Part shown: positions 1 to 7,324 of the stretch, piece by piece
Layout: each line of letters starts with the position of its first letter
How positions within the stretch are numbered: position 1 is the stretch's first letter
Program-made: the position numbers and the translations under genes
The notes under the pieces: model-generated
What the model was told of the DNA's origin: nothing
The model's database searches: none
Seen by the model: only the letters and a program-made list of their open reading frames with translations
Assembly (NCBI GenBank): GCA_050486105.1
Contig: JBJHCR010000039.1
Coordinates: forward strand, 1-31,009
Source of the DNA: JAEXNA01 sp050486105
Lineage (GTDB): Bacteria > Vulcanimicrobiota > Xenobia > Xenobiales > JADMJV01
Reading direction: 5' to 3'
Length of the DNA stretch: 31,009 bases

Positions 1-127
1 AGGACAGCAGGTTGCCGTATTCGTCCCACTCAAAGGAGCGGATGACGGCACCGTCGTCATCGACCACATCCCGCACCGAACTCAAGGCATCCCCGAGATG
101 ATAGCGGAATTGCCCGTCGACTTCGGC
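1..127 (-). pseudogene. Rhs-repeat core fragment, running off the left edge
   Basis: These bases are identical to 9444-9570, which lie in the Rhs gene further right, and they encode the same piece of Rhs core (it includes FRYHLGDALSSVRDVV) on the minus strand. The reading frame stays open leftward out of the window. Upstream (above 127) the similarity stops abruptly; the frame remains open to a TAG at 251-253 but with unrelated sequence and no obvious start. This is what a displaced or orphan Rhs C-terminal module looks like: a short stretch of core, then a different tip and immunity gene outside the window. The tip cannot be seen, so whether it is functional or debris is unknown. Confidence 0.8.
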
Positions 128-523
128 ATCTACGCGATTTGAAAGTCTCTCATTCAAGCGACAACACGGATCATGCTGGTTTTTGATGTCAGGCGGAGCG
201 CACACGATAAGACCAGGATACCAGACCCGGCCAGGATCGGACAGATCCGACTAAGAGGAAAATGAAGAGGGGGACCTTCACTCGAAGGATCCGGTCACCC
301 AGAGGGTTGCTCCCTTAAAGAATTCTGAGTAAAATGATACCCAGAGCTAGGATAGTTGCGACAACAACTATCACGCCTAAGGGAGCGCAGTCACGTCGTT
401 GAAACACTTGGACTGCCTCCTTTTTTATTATCGCCAAGCTCTCCTCAGCGCCCCGGTCGCCCGAGGATTCGTGTTTCAACAACATTCAAATTTACAGCAA
501 AGACAGGGGCTTCCTCTCGCCGA
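128..523. other. Non-coding stretch between Rhs fragment and truncated recombinase
   Basis: I see no convincing gene here. The one plus-strand frame that begins here (356-688) overlaps the recombinase end and has no recognisable motif. The stretch holds an 8-bp inverted repeat (GATAGTTG at 351-358 and CAACTATC at 365-372, 6-base loop). It probably contains the left boundary of the recombinase element, because the third recombinase loses its family sequence near 524-540. Confidence 0.4.
351..372. repeat. Inverted repeat near the 3' end of the recombinase trio
   Basis: Arms GATAGTTG and CAACTATC match perfectly with a 6-base loop. It lies about 150 bases beyond the stop of the truncated third recombinase. 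It has no T-run, so a terminator role is doubtful; an element end or a protein-binding site is possible. Confidence 0.4.
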
Positions 524-1234
524 CTAAGAGAAGAAAGAGGGCCTGGGAACATCGGCCAGGCGGCAATATTTGGCGAGGACGGCATGTATACCCGGTTTGT
601 TGAAGCGGGTTCCGGAGCGGCTGATGAACAGAGCTTCCTCGTGGGGCTGGGCAGTTCCGGCGCGACCGATTCGGATGTAGCGCTCTAGATCGGTTTGGAG
701 ACCTGGACCAAGACTAACGATGCGCCGCCTTCGCCCCTTTAGCAGAACGGCTCCGGTGTCGGGCTGAAAGTCGGTGAGATCAAGTCGGGCTAACGCAGCC
801 GGGGAGGCTTGCTCCTCGATGATCAGGCCGAGAACGGCTCGGTCGCGGAGACCCATTGAGGTGTCTAGATCCGGAAGAGCCAGAAGCTTGCGGGCTTGGA
901 CGGTCGTTAGGTAGCTCCGCTCTTTCTTCGGTACCGCACGGGTCTTGAGATGGTCCGCCGGCGACTTCTTGAGGTGGTCCTGGTCGACACACCAGCGAAA
1001 GAAGGCTCGGATAACGCCGATGGCCTGGCTCTGTGTGTTCTCGGAATAGAGCTTGCCGCTCGGCCCGGGCTCCCAGCCGAGAAGCTTTTGATAGCGGGTG
1101 AGATCGGAGGGCTTCAACTGGTCCGGCGGACCGGGAAAGCGAGCGGTGAAATGCTCCAACCACTTCCGCGAAATGTCTACGGTGGTCTTAGAGTAGCCCT
1201 TGCGCTCCAGGTGTTGAACAAACTCCGAGATCAT
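524..1234 (-). CDS. Third tyrosine recombinase of the trio, C-terminally truncated
   Basis: The 236-residue protein has a SAM-like N-terminal DNA-binding domain (about residues 1-95) and the start of a phage-integrase catalytic domain (GLRDRAVLGLIIEE). It ends after CRLADVPRPSFFS, just before the HxxR, LGH and nucleophilic Tyr motifs should appear. The first catalytic Arg is also not evident: the position reads EEQASPAALARL where active enzymes have LRxSEL. Its ATG overlaps the TGA of the preceding recombinase by 4 bases (ATGA), so it was translated as part of one operon. As it stands it should be catalytically dead; it may be decayed or may have kept a structural role. Neither other frame restores the missing motifs. 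Confidence 0.8.
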   Translation of the reverse strand: MISEFVQHLERKGYSKTTVDISRKWLEHFTARFPGPPDQLKPSDLTRYQKLLGWEPGPSGKLYSENTQSQAIGVIRAFFRWCVDQDHLKKSPADHLKTRAVPKKERSYLTTVQARKLLALPDLDTSMGLRDRAVLGLIIEEQASPAALARLDLTDFQPDTGAVLLKGRRRRIVSLGPGLQTDLERYIRIGRAGTAQPHEEALFISRSGTRFNKPGIHAVLAKYCRLADVPRPSFFS

Positions 1235-2151
1235 GGTGAGTCTACGTCTGGTCTGGGGTGAAAGTCGCGCACGAACCGGCCCAGCTCCCGAGGCGTGACA
1301 TGGACGTAACGCTCCGTACTGGCGATGGTCGAGTGACCCAGGAAGTCACGGATGTGACAGAGTTCGGCCCCGGCTTCGTGAAGATGCGTTGCACAGGCGT
1401 GTCGGAGAAGATGAGGATAGATCGTGCCCAGTCCGAGACGCTCGGAGATTTTGGAGACTGTGAAACGAAGAGGGACCGCGCCAAGTCTCTTACCGCTGGA
1501 CGACGATATCCAGAGAGCCTCTTCGGCGGGTAACGGGCGGAGCGCGGGCCTGGCTTCGTCGAGATATCGCTGAAGAATCTTGCAGAGCCTGTCGGTCAAG
1601 GGAAGAAGTCGCTCTCTTTGCGGCTTGCCCGAGATTCTTATGAGCCGGCGCCGGAAGTCAAGGTCGCCGATGTTCAGGCGGTGGCTCTCGTGGCGGCGCA
1701 GAGCGAGAGAGTAAAACGATTCCATAATCAGAAGATTGCGAAGCCCGATGGGCTTGGATGTGTCAGGCGCGGCCAGCAGCCTTTCCACCTGGTCCACCGT
1801 GGGCGGCAAGATGTCGATTCGTTCCTGTAAAGGGAGCGGATAGGGCTCGAAATCAACCAGTGTATGGCCACGCCGGAACGCCCACAGCAAAAAACTTCGA
1901 GGATAAGCCAGAGACTTGTACTTGTAGCGGGACGATAAAGGCTTTCCACGACAGCCCAATCTCGTCTCTAGAAGATAACGATAGCCGTTGAGAACGTCGT
2001 AGGTGACCACACCCACGTGGTCCACACCCTGAGAATCGAGATAAACCAGGAAACGCTCGGTGTAATGAAACTCCCCTCGCAGGGTGGACGGAGCCACGTA
2101 GAGCGCCCGCTCCGTTCGATACTCCTCTAGCAGCTCTCGCGGGGATGGCAT
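1231..2151 (-). CDS. Second tyrosine recombinase of the trio
   Basis: This 306-residue site-specific recombinase has a complete catalytic set: Arg in LALRRHE, Lys in SGKPQRERLL, HLLRH, LGH, and Tyr in STERYVHV near the C-terminus, preceded by an N-terminal core-binding domain. Such enzymes cut and rejoin DNA through a covalent phosphotyrosine. The ATG at 2149-2151 lies 25 bases inside the upstream recombinase gene and the stop overlaps the next gene by 4 bases, so all three are translationally coupled. Three consecutive overlapping recombinases on one strand match the recombinase-in-trio (RIT) pattern, in which the genes move together as an element. The RIT name is inferred from arrangement, not from alignment. 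Confidence 0.9.
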   Translation of the reverse strand: MPSPRELLEEYRTERALYVAPSTLRGEFHYTERFLVYLDSQGVDHVGVVTYDVLNGYRYLLETRLGCRGKPLSSRYKYKSLAYPRSFLLWAFRRGHTLVDFEPYPLPLQERIDILPPTVDQVERLLAAPDTSKPIGLRNLLIMESFYSLALRRHESHRLNIGDLDFRRRLIRISGKPQRERLLPLTDRLCKILQRYLDEARPALRPLPAEEALWISSSSGKRLGAVPLRFTVSKISERLGLGTIYPHLLRHACATHLHEAGAELCHIRDFLGHSTIASTERYVHVTPRELGRFVRDFHPRPDVDSP

Positions 2152-3047
2152 CTCAACATCACCTCTCTGAGATCCGAGACCTCGACTCGAGTGTACCGCT
2201 CGGTACTGCTGGGGCAGGCGTGACCAAGGAAACTTTGCAGATGACGTATTCCCGCCCGGCGTGCCAGCATGTGAGTCGCACAGGCATGCCGTAAGACGTG
2301 GGGCGTCACCTTCACGGAAAGCTTGGCGGCCTTGGCGTGGTCTCGAACGATTTTGGCCAGCATCTCGCTTGAGATCGGGCGACCCCAGGAGTTCAAAAAA
2401 AGAGTCCGGTCATCGGCGTTCTTCACGAACAGAGGGCGCGCTCTCTGCAAATACTCTTCCAGCCAGGCGGCCGCGGGCTCGGTGAGAGGAAGCATACGCC
2501 CTTTTCCGCCCTTACCACATCGGACCCGAAGCTCCAGACGGTGAAGATCCACATCCTCAATCAGAAGGGCCCTGATTTCGGCGTTGCGCAGAGCCGTGGC
2601 GTACAGGACCTCCATCAACGCCCGGTCCTTGATGCCGTTCGGCCTGGTCGTGTCGGGAGTCTGCAGGAGCTTCTCGACCTCTTCTTCGTCGGGAAGTGGA
2701 GGTGGCAGGCAATCCGGGGCCTTCGGCCTTCTGATGTCGGCTCCAGGATTGGACAGAATGAAGTTCTCTTCGTAGAGATAGCGCAAGAAGGTTAAGACCG
2801 CGCCGGTTTTGCTTCGTCTGCTGACAGCCTTGAGCGGCGACCCGTCGGCCTTGCGGGTGTGTTGGAGTAAAACGCAGTAGCCCAGAACATCCTCTCGTCG
2901 AATCTCGGACGGCTCCGTTACCCCACGCTCACTCAAGAACGCCAGGAAGTAAGAGGCTTCGAGCCCGTATGTGTAAGGCGTTCGCGAAGCGTAGTTCTGG
3001 AGCCGAAGATGCTCCTCGAACCGCTCGCGCCAGAGAGCGACGTTCAT
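2127..3047 (-). CDS. First tyrosine recombinase of the trio
   Basis: This 306-residue XerC/D-like recombinase shows the full motif set: Arg in TALRNAEIRAL, Lys in CGKGGKGRML, HVLRH, LGH and Tyr in STERYTRV, with an N-terminal SAM-like domain (about residues 5-105). It starts with ATG at 3045-3047, close to a 9-bp inverted repeat at 3068-3087 that could be its operator or a recombination site. It is the promoter-proximal gene of the three, and the second gene begins inside its last codons. A standalone chromosome-dimer Xer role is unlikely because of the tandem arrangement and the adjacent replication gene. Confidence 0.92.
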   Translation of the reverse strand: MNVALWRERFEEHLRLQNYASRTPYTYGLEASYFLAFLSERGVTEPSEIRREDVLGYCVLLQHTRKADGSPLKAVSRRSKTGAVLTFLRYLYEENFILSNPGADIRRPKAPDCLPPPLPDEEEVEKLLQTPDTTRPNGIKDRALMEVLYATALRNAEIRALLIEDVDLHRLELRVRCGKGGKGRMLPLTEPAAAWLEEYLQRARPLFVKNADDRTLFLNSWGRPISSEMLAKIVRDHAKAAKLSVKVTPHVLRHACATHMLARRAGIRHLQSFLGHACPSSTERYTRVEVSDLREVMLRCHPRESC

Positions 3048-3067
3048 TAGCCCAACGTCCCCCAGCC

Positions 3068-3087
3068 CTGTAAGAAAGTTCTTACAG
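3068..3087. promoter_or_regulatory. 9-bp perfect inverted repeat upstream of the recombinase genes
   Basis: CTGTAAGAA and TTCTTACAG are separated by two bases, giving a near-continuous 20-base palindrome 21 bases upstream of the first recombinase ATG. The form suits a dimeric repressor operator or a recombinase half-site pair. Which one cannot be told from sequence alone. Confidence 0.5.
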
Positions 3088-3232
3088 AGCAGATGATCAA
3101 TCTATTTCTCTTCTTAGTCGTCATATTCAAACTTGGCTTTCACACAACACAAGCCTAGAGATTTGGGAAACCCTGAATAGGTCGGCCTAAATCAGGATAA
3201 AACGTTGATAACATTAGCTTCCAGCGTTTCGC

Positions 3233-3257
3233 ACAGGTCGGAACAGGTGGAACAGGT
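3233..3257. repeat. Three iteron-like ACAGGT repeats
   Basis: ACAGGT occurs at 3233-3238, 3243-3248 and 3252-3257, about one helical turn apart and each flanked by similar bases (GGAACAGGTGG). The spacing suits cooperative protein binding. Position next to a primase gene makes an origin-like or regulatory role conceivable, but three short repeats are weak evidence. Confidence 0.35.
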
Positions 3258-3348
3258 GCCCTGCGCGCTGGAACGAGTCCCTTTAGGGAGGCGGCGAGTT
3301 GGGGATTTGCTCTCGCTGGGGCATCAGATCATGAACTTTCTTCTCCTC

Positions 3349-6003
3349 TTAGCTGCCATCCGCCGACAGTCGACGTTCCAGCTCGTCGGGATGAAGCAAA
3401 CCGGACAGAATCGACGGCTGGGGAACTGCATCATCGAGCACGACAGCGTATCGGTGAGCCTTACCATTAGCCTCGGACACAGCGCTCAAGTACTCCATGT
3501 CCAACAGTTCGTGAACAGCTTGGTGAACACGCTTCTGAGACCAGGCCAAGGTCGTTCGAAGCTCCCGCCGAGTGAAGGAGCCTTCGAAAGACTGCGCCGT
3601 CTGCAAGACCTCACGCGCCGAGATCGATAGCTCGTGGAGCGTGTCACACAGAACATCCTTGGCCAACTCGTAGGCCAAACGGTAATCCTCAAGATCCGCC
3701 TCAATGTAGGCGACCTCGCCCTGCGGGCAGCGAACTGTCTTTTTCACCCGCTGAAACTGATGAAGAAAGGCCGAAGCTTCAATCAGACACAAGAAACGCT
3801 CGTTGTCTCGCCTGGTCCTGAGCCACTTGGTGGGGAAGGTGAGATGGTGAACGTAAGGGATCACCACTTTGACCTCTTCGAGCATTCGCTGGGCGTTGTG
3901 ATGGCGTTCGAGGATCTTTTGGCGGTCAGCTCGCTTGAGCCGGGTGAGAGTGCGAGCTTGCCGCTGGGTGTCGTGAATCCGTTGAGTCTGCTGTTCCGTT
4001 TCATCGAGAAAGATCTCAAAGCAACGGCTCGTGTTCTCTTGGTTCAAGTGACGCTGGGTTGTGGTTTCGATGTAAGCGATGGGACCCTCCACTTCAAACT
4101 CTTGGGTGCGCATCTGGCCGGTGACCGGGTCCTTAATGACCACGGCCTGGCAGATCTTGTGAGAAGACTGCAAGATTCTGATGTAATAGTCGGCAGCTTC
4201 ACCGCCCACTCGCTCTTCCATCAGCAAGAGCTTTCGTTTGAAGGCATCCTTGGGAGCATAGGCCAGAGCGTGAGCCGAAACACGGGAGTAATGAACCACG
4301 TCCTCGGGCGGCGTGAGCAGAGCAACGAGACCTGAAAGCCCCGACTTTCCCGCTCCGCTCTGAGAACGGATGATCGCCGACAACGGGTTCTCAAGCTTTC
4401 TAGACAAACCCACCAAATAGGCCAGAAGCTTGCCCTTACTTTCGCCCACATACCCCAATGTCTCCATGTCGTCTTGCAGACGGCTCACCAAGTCTGGAGC
4501 TTGCAAGAACTCGAGGGCCTCGAGCTTCTGGTCCTCGCTGAGAACGGGAGCCGATTTGCCATCCCCAATACCATCGTTCATCTCGCCGTCTGCAAGACAC
4601 CATTCCTCGGCGGTGTCGAGAAGGCAGAGCATGTGGAAGTCTACTGTTTCACGGGGCAAACTCAGTTGGCTCGACAGCCTTTTGACGGTGGCCTCTCGAG
4701 CCCGAGCACTGGTGAGATCCAGGCGGTCTAGGAATCGCTTCTTGCGGCCCTCACTTGTGGTCACTGCTCGAAGCATGACTCTAAGGCGCCCTGTGAACGG
4801 TGGGAGCGGGGTCACCTGATAGACCACCTCCTCGAAGCTCAGAGAGAAGTCTTTGTCGGTCGTCTCCGTGAGGGGAATTTCTTTGTCCTGCGGACGGCGA
4901 GTTTTGGGTTGGGTGCTGGAATCGGTAGAGGAAGCCTCTCCAAGACTTGCCTCGTGCAGCGGCTGGCGGCATTCGAGTAAAGATCGTAAGGGCGAAGCAC
5001 CTTCGTTCATCAGGATCGAGTTGGGATCCGCCCCTGCGGGAAGCAAGACTCTAGACAAGGCAAAGCGTCCTTGAGTCTGCTCGGCCACTCGCTCGACGGC
5101 CTCCTCACCGGCACGGTCGGCGTCCACACAGAGCCAGAGTTCGCGCACACTCGAAGCGTTCAGAGCCTTCAAGAGATCTGGGGTGAGACCGGCGGTACCG
5201 TGAAGGCAGGTCACATTCCGAACGCCGGCAACCCAAAGAGACAAGGCATCCAAAACACCCTCAACCACAAACACAGAACTAGCCGTGCGTAGGACCTGAT
5301 AGTTGAGAACACCACGCTTGGGCCCCGGCAAGAAGAGATGCCTCACCTTGGCCTTGGGATTGATTCGCCGCCCATAAAGCCCCACGATACCAAGCTCGGG
5401 ATCCTCTAAGGGCACGACCACGCAGCCCAAGAAGTGCTCTTTGCCCTTGCCGTCGAGCACCCCGAGATCGACCAGGGCTTGGCGGGTGTCGCTTCCCTTG
5501 GGCACGGTCTTCAAAAGTGAGCCGTCGCAATAGCCAACACCGAAGGCTCGCAACATTTCCATGTCGCCCAGGGATCGATCGCGCAAATAGTCTTGGGCCT
5601 CCTGGCTTTGCGCCAAGCCTTGGGCGTAGTGCTGGGCTACACGCTTCAAAAGCTGAGGGCGAGTGAGTCCGCCGGGCAAATGGTCCGGAGTGCTCTCGAC
5701 TCTGGTTGGGATCGAGTCCCCCCCTGAAAGCTCTGCCAAGCGCTGCACCGCTTCCCGAAAAGAAAGGCTCTCCGTTTCTTGGAGAAAGGTGAGGACATCG
5801 CCCTGAGCCTCACAGCCAAAGCAGTTGTAGAGCTGCTTCTCGGGGTTCACCACGAGCGAGGCTTCCTTGTCGTCGTGCCAGGGACACCGGCAGAGCAGAT
5901 TCTTGCCCACCGGCGCAAGCTCAAGCCCGGAAGCGCGCATCACCTCGACCAGGTCGGCCTGGGCCTTCATTCGTTGGATATCGCCGCGCGAAAAGTCGTT
6001 CAT
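3349..6003 (-). CDS. CHC2 zinc-finger primase with Toprim and C-terminal P-loop domain
   Basis: From the ATG at 6001-6003 the protein has 884 residues. It opens with a CHC2 primase zinc finger (C40, H43, C61, C64 in CRCPWH and YNCFGC), followed by a Toprim catalytic domain (VVEGVLDALSL, then LWLCVDADRAGEEA with the DxD pair). After a linker, a P-loop (SQSGAGKS) begins an ATPase-like domain. This is the layout of primases carried by mobile elements, which make RNA primers and may also unwind or load on DNA. The start is chosen because TAATG joins it to the stop of the upstream small gene; an in-frame GTG at 6016-6018 is the alternative. It lies upstream of the recombinase trio on the same strand, 301 bases away. 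The P-loop part does not look like DnaB and its activity is unknown. Confidence 0.85.
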   Translation of the reverse strand: MNDFSRGDIQRMKAQADLVEVMRASGLELAPVGKNLLCRCPWHDDKEASLVVNPEKQLYNCFGCEAQGDVLTFLQETESLSFREAVQRLAELSGGDSIPTRVESTPDHLPGGLTRPQLLKRVAQHYAQGLAQSQEAQDYLRDRSLGDMEMLRAFGVGYCDGSLLKTVPKGSDTRQALVDLGVLDGKGKEHFLGCVVVPLEDPELGIVGLYGRRINPKAKVRHLFLPGPKRGVLNYQVLRTASSVFVVEGVLDALSLWVAGVRNVTCLHGTAGLTPDLLKALNASSVRELWLCVDADRAGEEAVERVAEQTQGRFALSRVLLPAGADPNSILMNEGASPLRSLLECRQPLHEASLGEASSTDSSTQPKTRRPQDKEIPLTETTDKDFSLSFEEVVYQVTPLPPFTGRLRVMLRAVTTSEGRKKRFLDRLDLTSARAREATVKRLSSQLSLPRETVDFHMLCLLDTAEEWCLADGEMNDGIGDGKSAPVLSEDQKLEALEFLQAPDLVSRLQDDMETLGYVGESKGKLLAYLVGLSRKLENPLSAIIRSQSGAGKSGLSGLVALLTPPEDVVHYSRVSAHALAYAPKDAFKRKLLLMEERVGGEAADYYIRILQSSHKICQAVVIKDPVTGQMRTQEFEVEGPIAYIETTTQRHLNQENTSRCFEIFLDETEQQTQRIHDTQRQARTLTRLKRADRQKILERHHNAQRMLEEVKVVIPYVHHLTFPTKWLRTRRDNERFLCLIEASAFLHQFQRVKKTVRCPQGEVAYIEADLEDYRLAYELAKDVLCDTLHELSISAREVLQTAQSFEGSFTRRELRTTLAWSQKRVHQAVHELLDMEYLSAVSEANGKAHRYAVVLDDAVPQPSILSGLLHPDELERRLSADGS

Positions 6004-6299
6004 TAGAAGTACCGACACGGTTCGCCCAGCGTCTTGCCGTTCACCCAGTTGAGGAACGCCTTCTTGTGCCGACTGTCCCAGATCATGGTTTCGGAGAGAT
6101 CAAATGTGAACTCGTAATGGTTCCAGACGTGGAGCAGGAAGCTCAACAGAGAGCGCTCCGTGCTGCTGAGGGGTACGGTCTTGTAGATCTGGACCGCCTC
6201 TTCAGGGCCGTAGTCGACGGGTAGCTTATTGGAATCAACGAGTCGGGGGAGGCTGTGGAACGTGTCGGCGAGGGTTCGCCAGGCTTGAGGTGGAGTCAT
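6003..6299 (-). CDS. Small hypothetical protein coupled to the primase
   Basis: I do not recognise this 98-residue protein. ATG at 6297-6299 is preferred over the upstream TTG at 6318-6320 because an AAAGGA ribosome site (complement of 6312-6317) lies between them, about 12 bases before the ATG. The sequence has a Trp-rich, probably helical middle (LLSFLLHVWNHYEFTFDL) and a basic end (DSRHKKAFLNWVNGK). Its TAA shares a base with the primase ATG, so the two are made together; a primase cofactor or replication initiation role is inferred from that alone. The gene lies beside the operator and promoter region it shares with the divergent Xre gene. Confidence 0.7.
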   Translation of the reverse strand: MTPPQAWRTLADTFHSLPRLVDSNKLPVDYGPEEAVQIYKTVPLSSTERSLLSFLLHVWNHYEFTFDLSETMIWDSRHKKAFLNWVNGKTLGEPCRYF

Positions 6300-6343
6300 T
6301 GGGGTAGACAGTCCTTTCAAACGCTTAAGAAGTTGAAAAAAAT

Positions 6344-6370
6344 AAATATGACTTTTATAAAATCATATTT
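6344..6370. promoter_or_regulatory. AT-rich inverted repeat between divergent operons (probable operator)
   Basis: AAATATGA (6344-6351) and TCATATTT (6363-6370) form a perfect inverted repeat with an 11-base AT-rich spacer, in the 150-base gap between the primase operon and the Xre operon. Position and symmetry fit binding by the neighbouring Xre-type regulator to control both directions. Binding is inferred. Confidence 0.55.
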
Positions 6371-6415
6371 TGACCAACAAAACAACCTTCCTGCCTCTTT
6401 GTCGTCCTTTCTTGG

Positions 6416-6444
6416 TTGAGTAAGCTCGAACAATTGCCTAGAAT
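6416..6444 (+). promoter_or_regulatory. Candidate sigma-70-type promoter giving a leaderless xre mRNA
   Basis: TTGAGT (6416-6421) and TAGAAT (6439-6444) are 17 bases apart. The expected transcription start falls on or next to the ATG at 6451, and there is no clear ribosome site before it, so the transcript may be leaderless. Confidence 0.5.
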
Positions 6445-6450
6445 GCAGGT

Positions 6451-6834
6451 ATGGTGGAGTCTAAACCAACGATCGGAAGATTGATTTTCCAGCTTCGAAA
6501 AGAACGAGGTTGGACACAAAAGGAGCTGGCAGAGCAGCTTGAGATGCATCCAAACCATGTCAGTCGTATGGAAACGGATAAGATGCAGCCTCGACGTTCG
6601 ACTTTGGAACGAGTGGCTGAAGTTTTCGGTATCGCTACGGATGATGTACTTGCCCTGGCTGGCTCTGATACTCAAAACCTGACTCAGCAGCTTTCCGAAG
6701 ATGACCCTGAGTTGGCAGCTCTGATGTCACAGGTTCCTCTTTTGGGGGAAGAACAGAAGGAAGCTTTGAGAGTGTTCCTACGCTCCATGGTGACCTGTCA
6801 GCGACTCCAAACACTGGCCTCTGGAAACTTATGA
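6451..6834 (+). CDS. Xre-family HTH transcriptional regulator
   Basis: This 127-residue protein has a classic N-terminal helix-turn-helix of the Xre/cI type at about residues 9-63 (LRKERGWTQKELAEQLEMH, then VSRMETDKMQPRRSTLERV) and an acidic C-terminal tail of unknown role. It should bind DNA as a dimer, most likely the inverted repeat at 6344-6370 in the shared promoter region. Its stop overlaps the ATG of the next gene by 4 bases, so it is produced with the antitoxin-like and toxin-like proteins, and it may also repress the divergent primase operon. This is the usual position of a mobile-element master repressor. Confidence 0.88.
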   Translation: MVESKPTIGRLIFQLRKERGWTQKELAEQLEMHPNHVSRMETDKMQPRRSTLERVAEVFGIATDDVLALAGSDTQNLTQQLSEDDPELAALMSQVPLLGEEQKEALRVFLRSMVTCQRLQTLASGNL

Positions 6835-7031
6835 CAAAACAAGAACTCCTTAAAATGGTGGAATCACTGCCCGACGAAACGCCTTCGGAAATGCTCGATG
6901 GGGTGGCCGCCGAGCTTGAGAAAATCCGTTTCATGGCCTCCGTGGATCGGGGGCTTCGGCAGGCCGAAAGAGGCGAAGCCACACCGCACGATGAGTTCGT
7001 GGAGCGCTTCAAAAGGAGATTCCAGGCCTGA
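6831..7031 (+). CDS. Small antitoxin-like protein
   Basis: This 66-residue acidic helical protein includes the segment DRGLRQAERGEATPHDEFV, like the tail of RelB/ParD-family antitoxins that partner RelE/ParE toxins. No DNA-binding fold is evident, which would fit a system where the upstream Xre protein does the repression. ATGA overlap with the Xre gene and CTGA overlap with the toxin reading frame place it in a three-gene operon. The antitoxin call rests mainly on its toxin neighbour. Confidence 0.7.
   Translation: MTKQELLKMVESLPDETPSEMLDGVAAELEKIRFMASVDRGLRQAERGEATPHDEFVERFKRRFQA
7012..7018 (+). promoter_or_regulatory. Ribosome-binding site supporting a CTG start
   Basis: AAAGGAG ends 9 bases before CTG at 7028-7030. 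No ATG, GTG or TTG start is available before the conserved N-terminus of the toxin frame; the nearest upstream alternative is ATT at 7019, directly abutting the site and thus badly spaced. Confidence 0.55.
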
Positions 7032-7324
7032 AGCTCCTCTGGACACCAGAAGCCGAAGACAACCTGAACAAAATCTGCGACTTCATCGCCCTCGACGACG
7101 GCGACGCCGCAGAACGCTTCTTCTATTCCGTCGTGGAGCTGGCTCAATCAACCGTCGATCATCCCGAGATCGGGCGGGTCGTGCCGGAATACAAGCGCAA
7201 GGACCTGAGAGAGCGCATTCACAAAAGATATCAGGTCCGGATCGTCTACTGGCTCAGATTCGACACCATTTTAGTCGTGGCCGTCTATCGGTGCTCACAG
7301 CCGCTTCCTGAGAGCCTGATATAG
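7028..7324 (+). CDS. RelE/ParE-family toxin, apparent CTG start
   Basis: Reading from CTG at 7028 gives a 98-residue RelE/ParE-like protein: it opens LKLLWTPEAEDNLNKICDFI and continues with the family-typical ERFFYSVVELAQ, GRVVPEY, LRERIHKRYQVRIVYWL and the end ILVVAVYRCSQPLPESL. These toxins either cut ribosome-bound mRNA or inhibit gyrase; the subtype cannot be told here. The usual ATG prediction at 7133 would remove a third of the fold. The reading frame overlaps the antitoxin stop (CTGA), like the ATGA overlap of the previous pair. The CTG may be a true weak start that keeps toxin dose low, a mutation of ATG, or a sequence error. Confidence 0.8.
   Translation: MKLLWTPEAEDNLNKICDFIALDDGDAAERFFYSVVELAQSTVDHPEIGRVVPEYKRKDLRERIHKRYQVRIVYWLRFDTILVVAVYRCSQPLPESLI

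Larger units (their letters stand above)
3048..3348. other. Intergenic region with palindrome and iteron-like repeats
   Basis: This 301-base gap separates the recombinase trio from the primase gene, both on the minus strand. It has no plausible gene: the plus frame starting at 3205 runs antisense into the primase. It contains the perfect inverted repeat at 3068-3087 and three ACAGGT repeats at 3233-3257. It is the natural place for the recombinase promoter, and possibly for a replication or recombination site. Confidence 0.5.

Noticed and set aside
356..688. Plus-strand frame of 110 codons antisense to the third recombinase's end
   Set aside because: No motif, no ribosome site, and it overlaps the recombinase remnant antisense.
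3233..3257. Plasmid origin with iterons
   Set aside because: Only three short repeats and no Rep gene; kept only as iteron-like repeats.
3634..4335. Long plus-strand frame of 233 codons
   Set aside because: It is wholly antisense to the primase gene, whose domains are clear.
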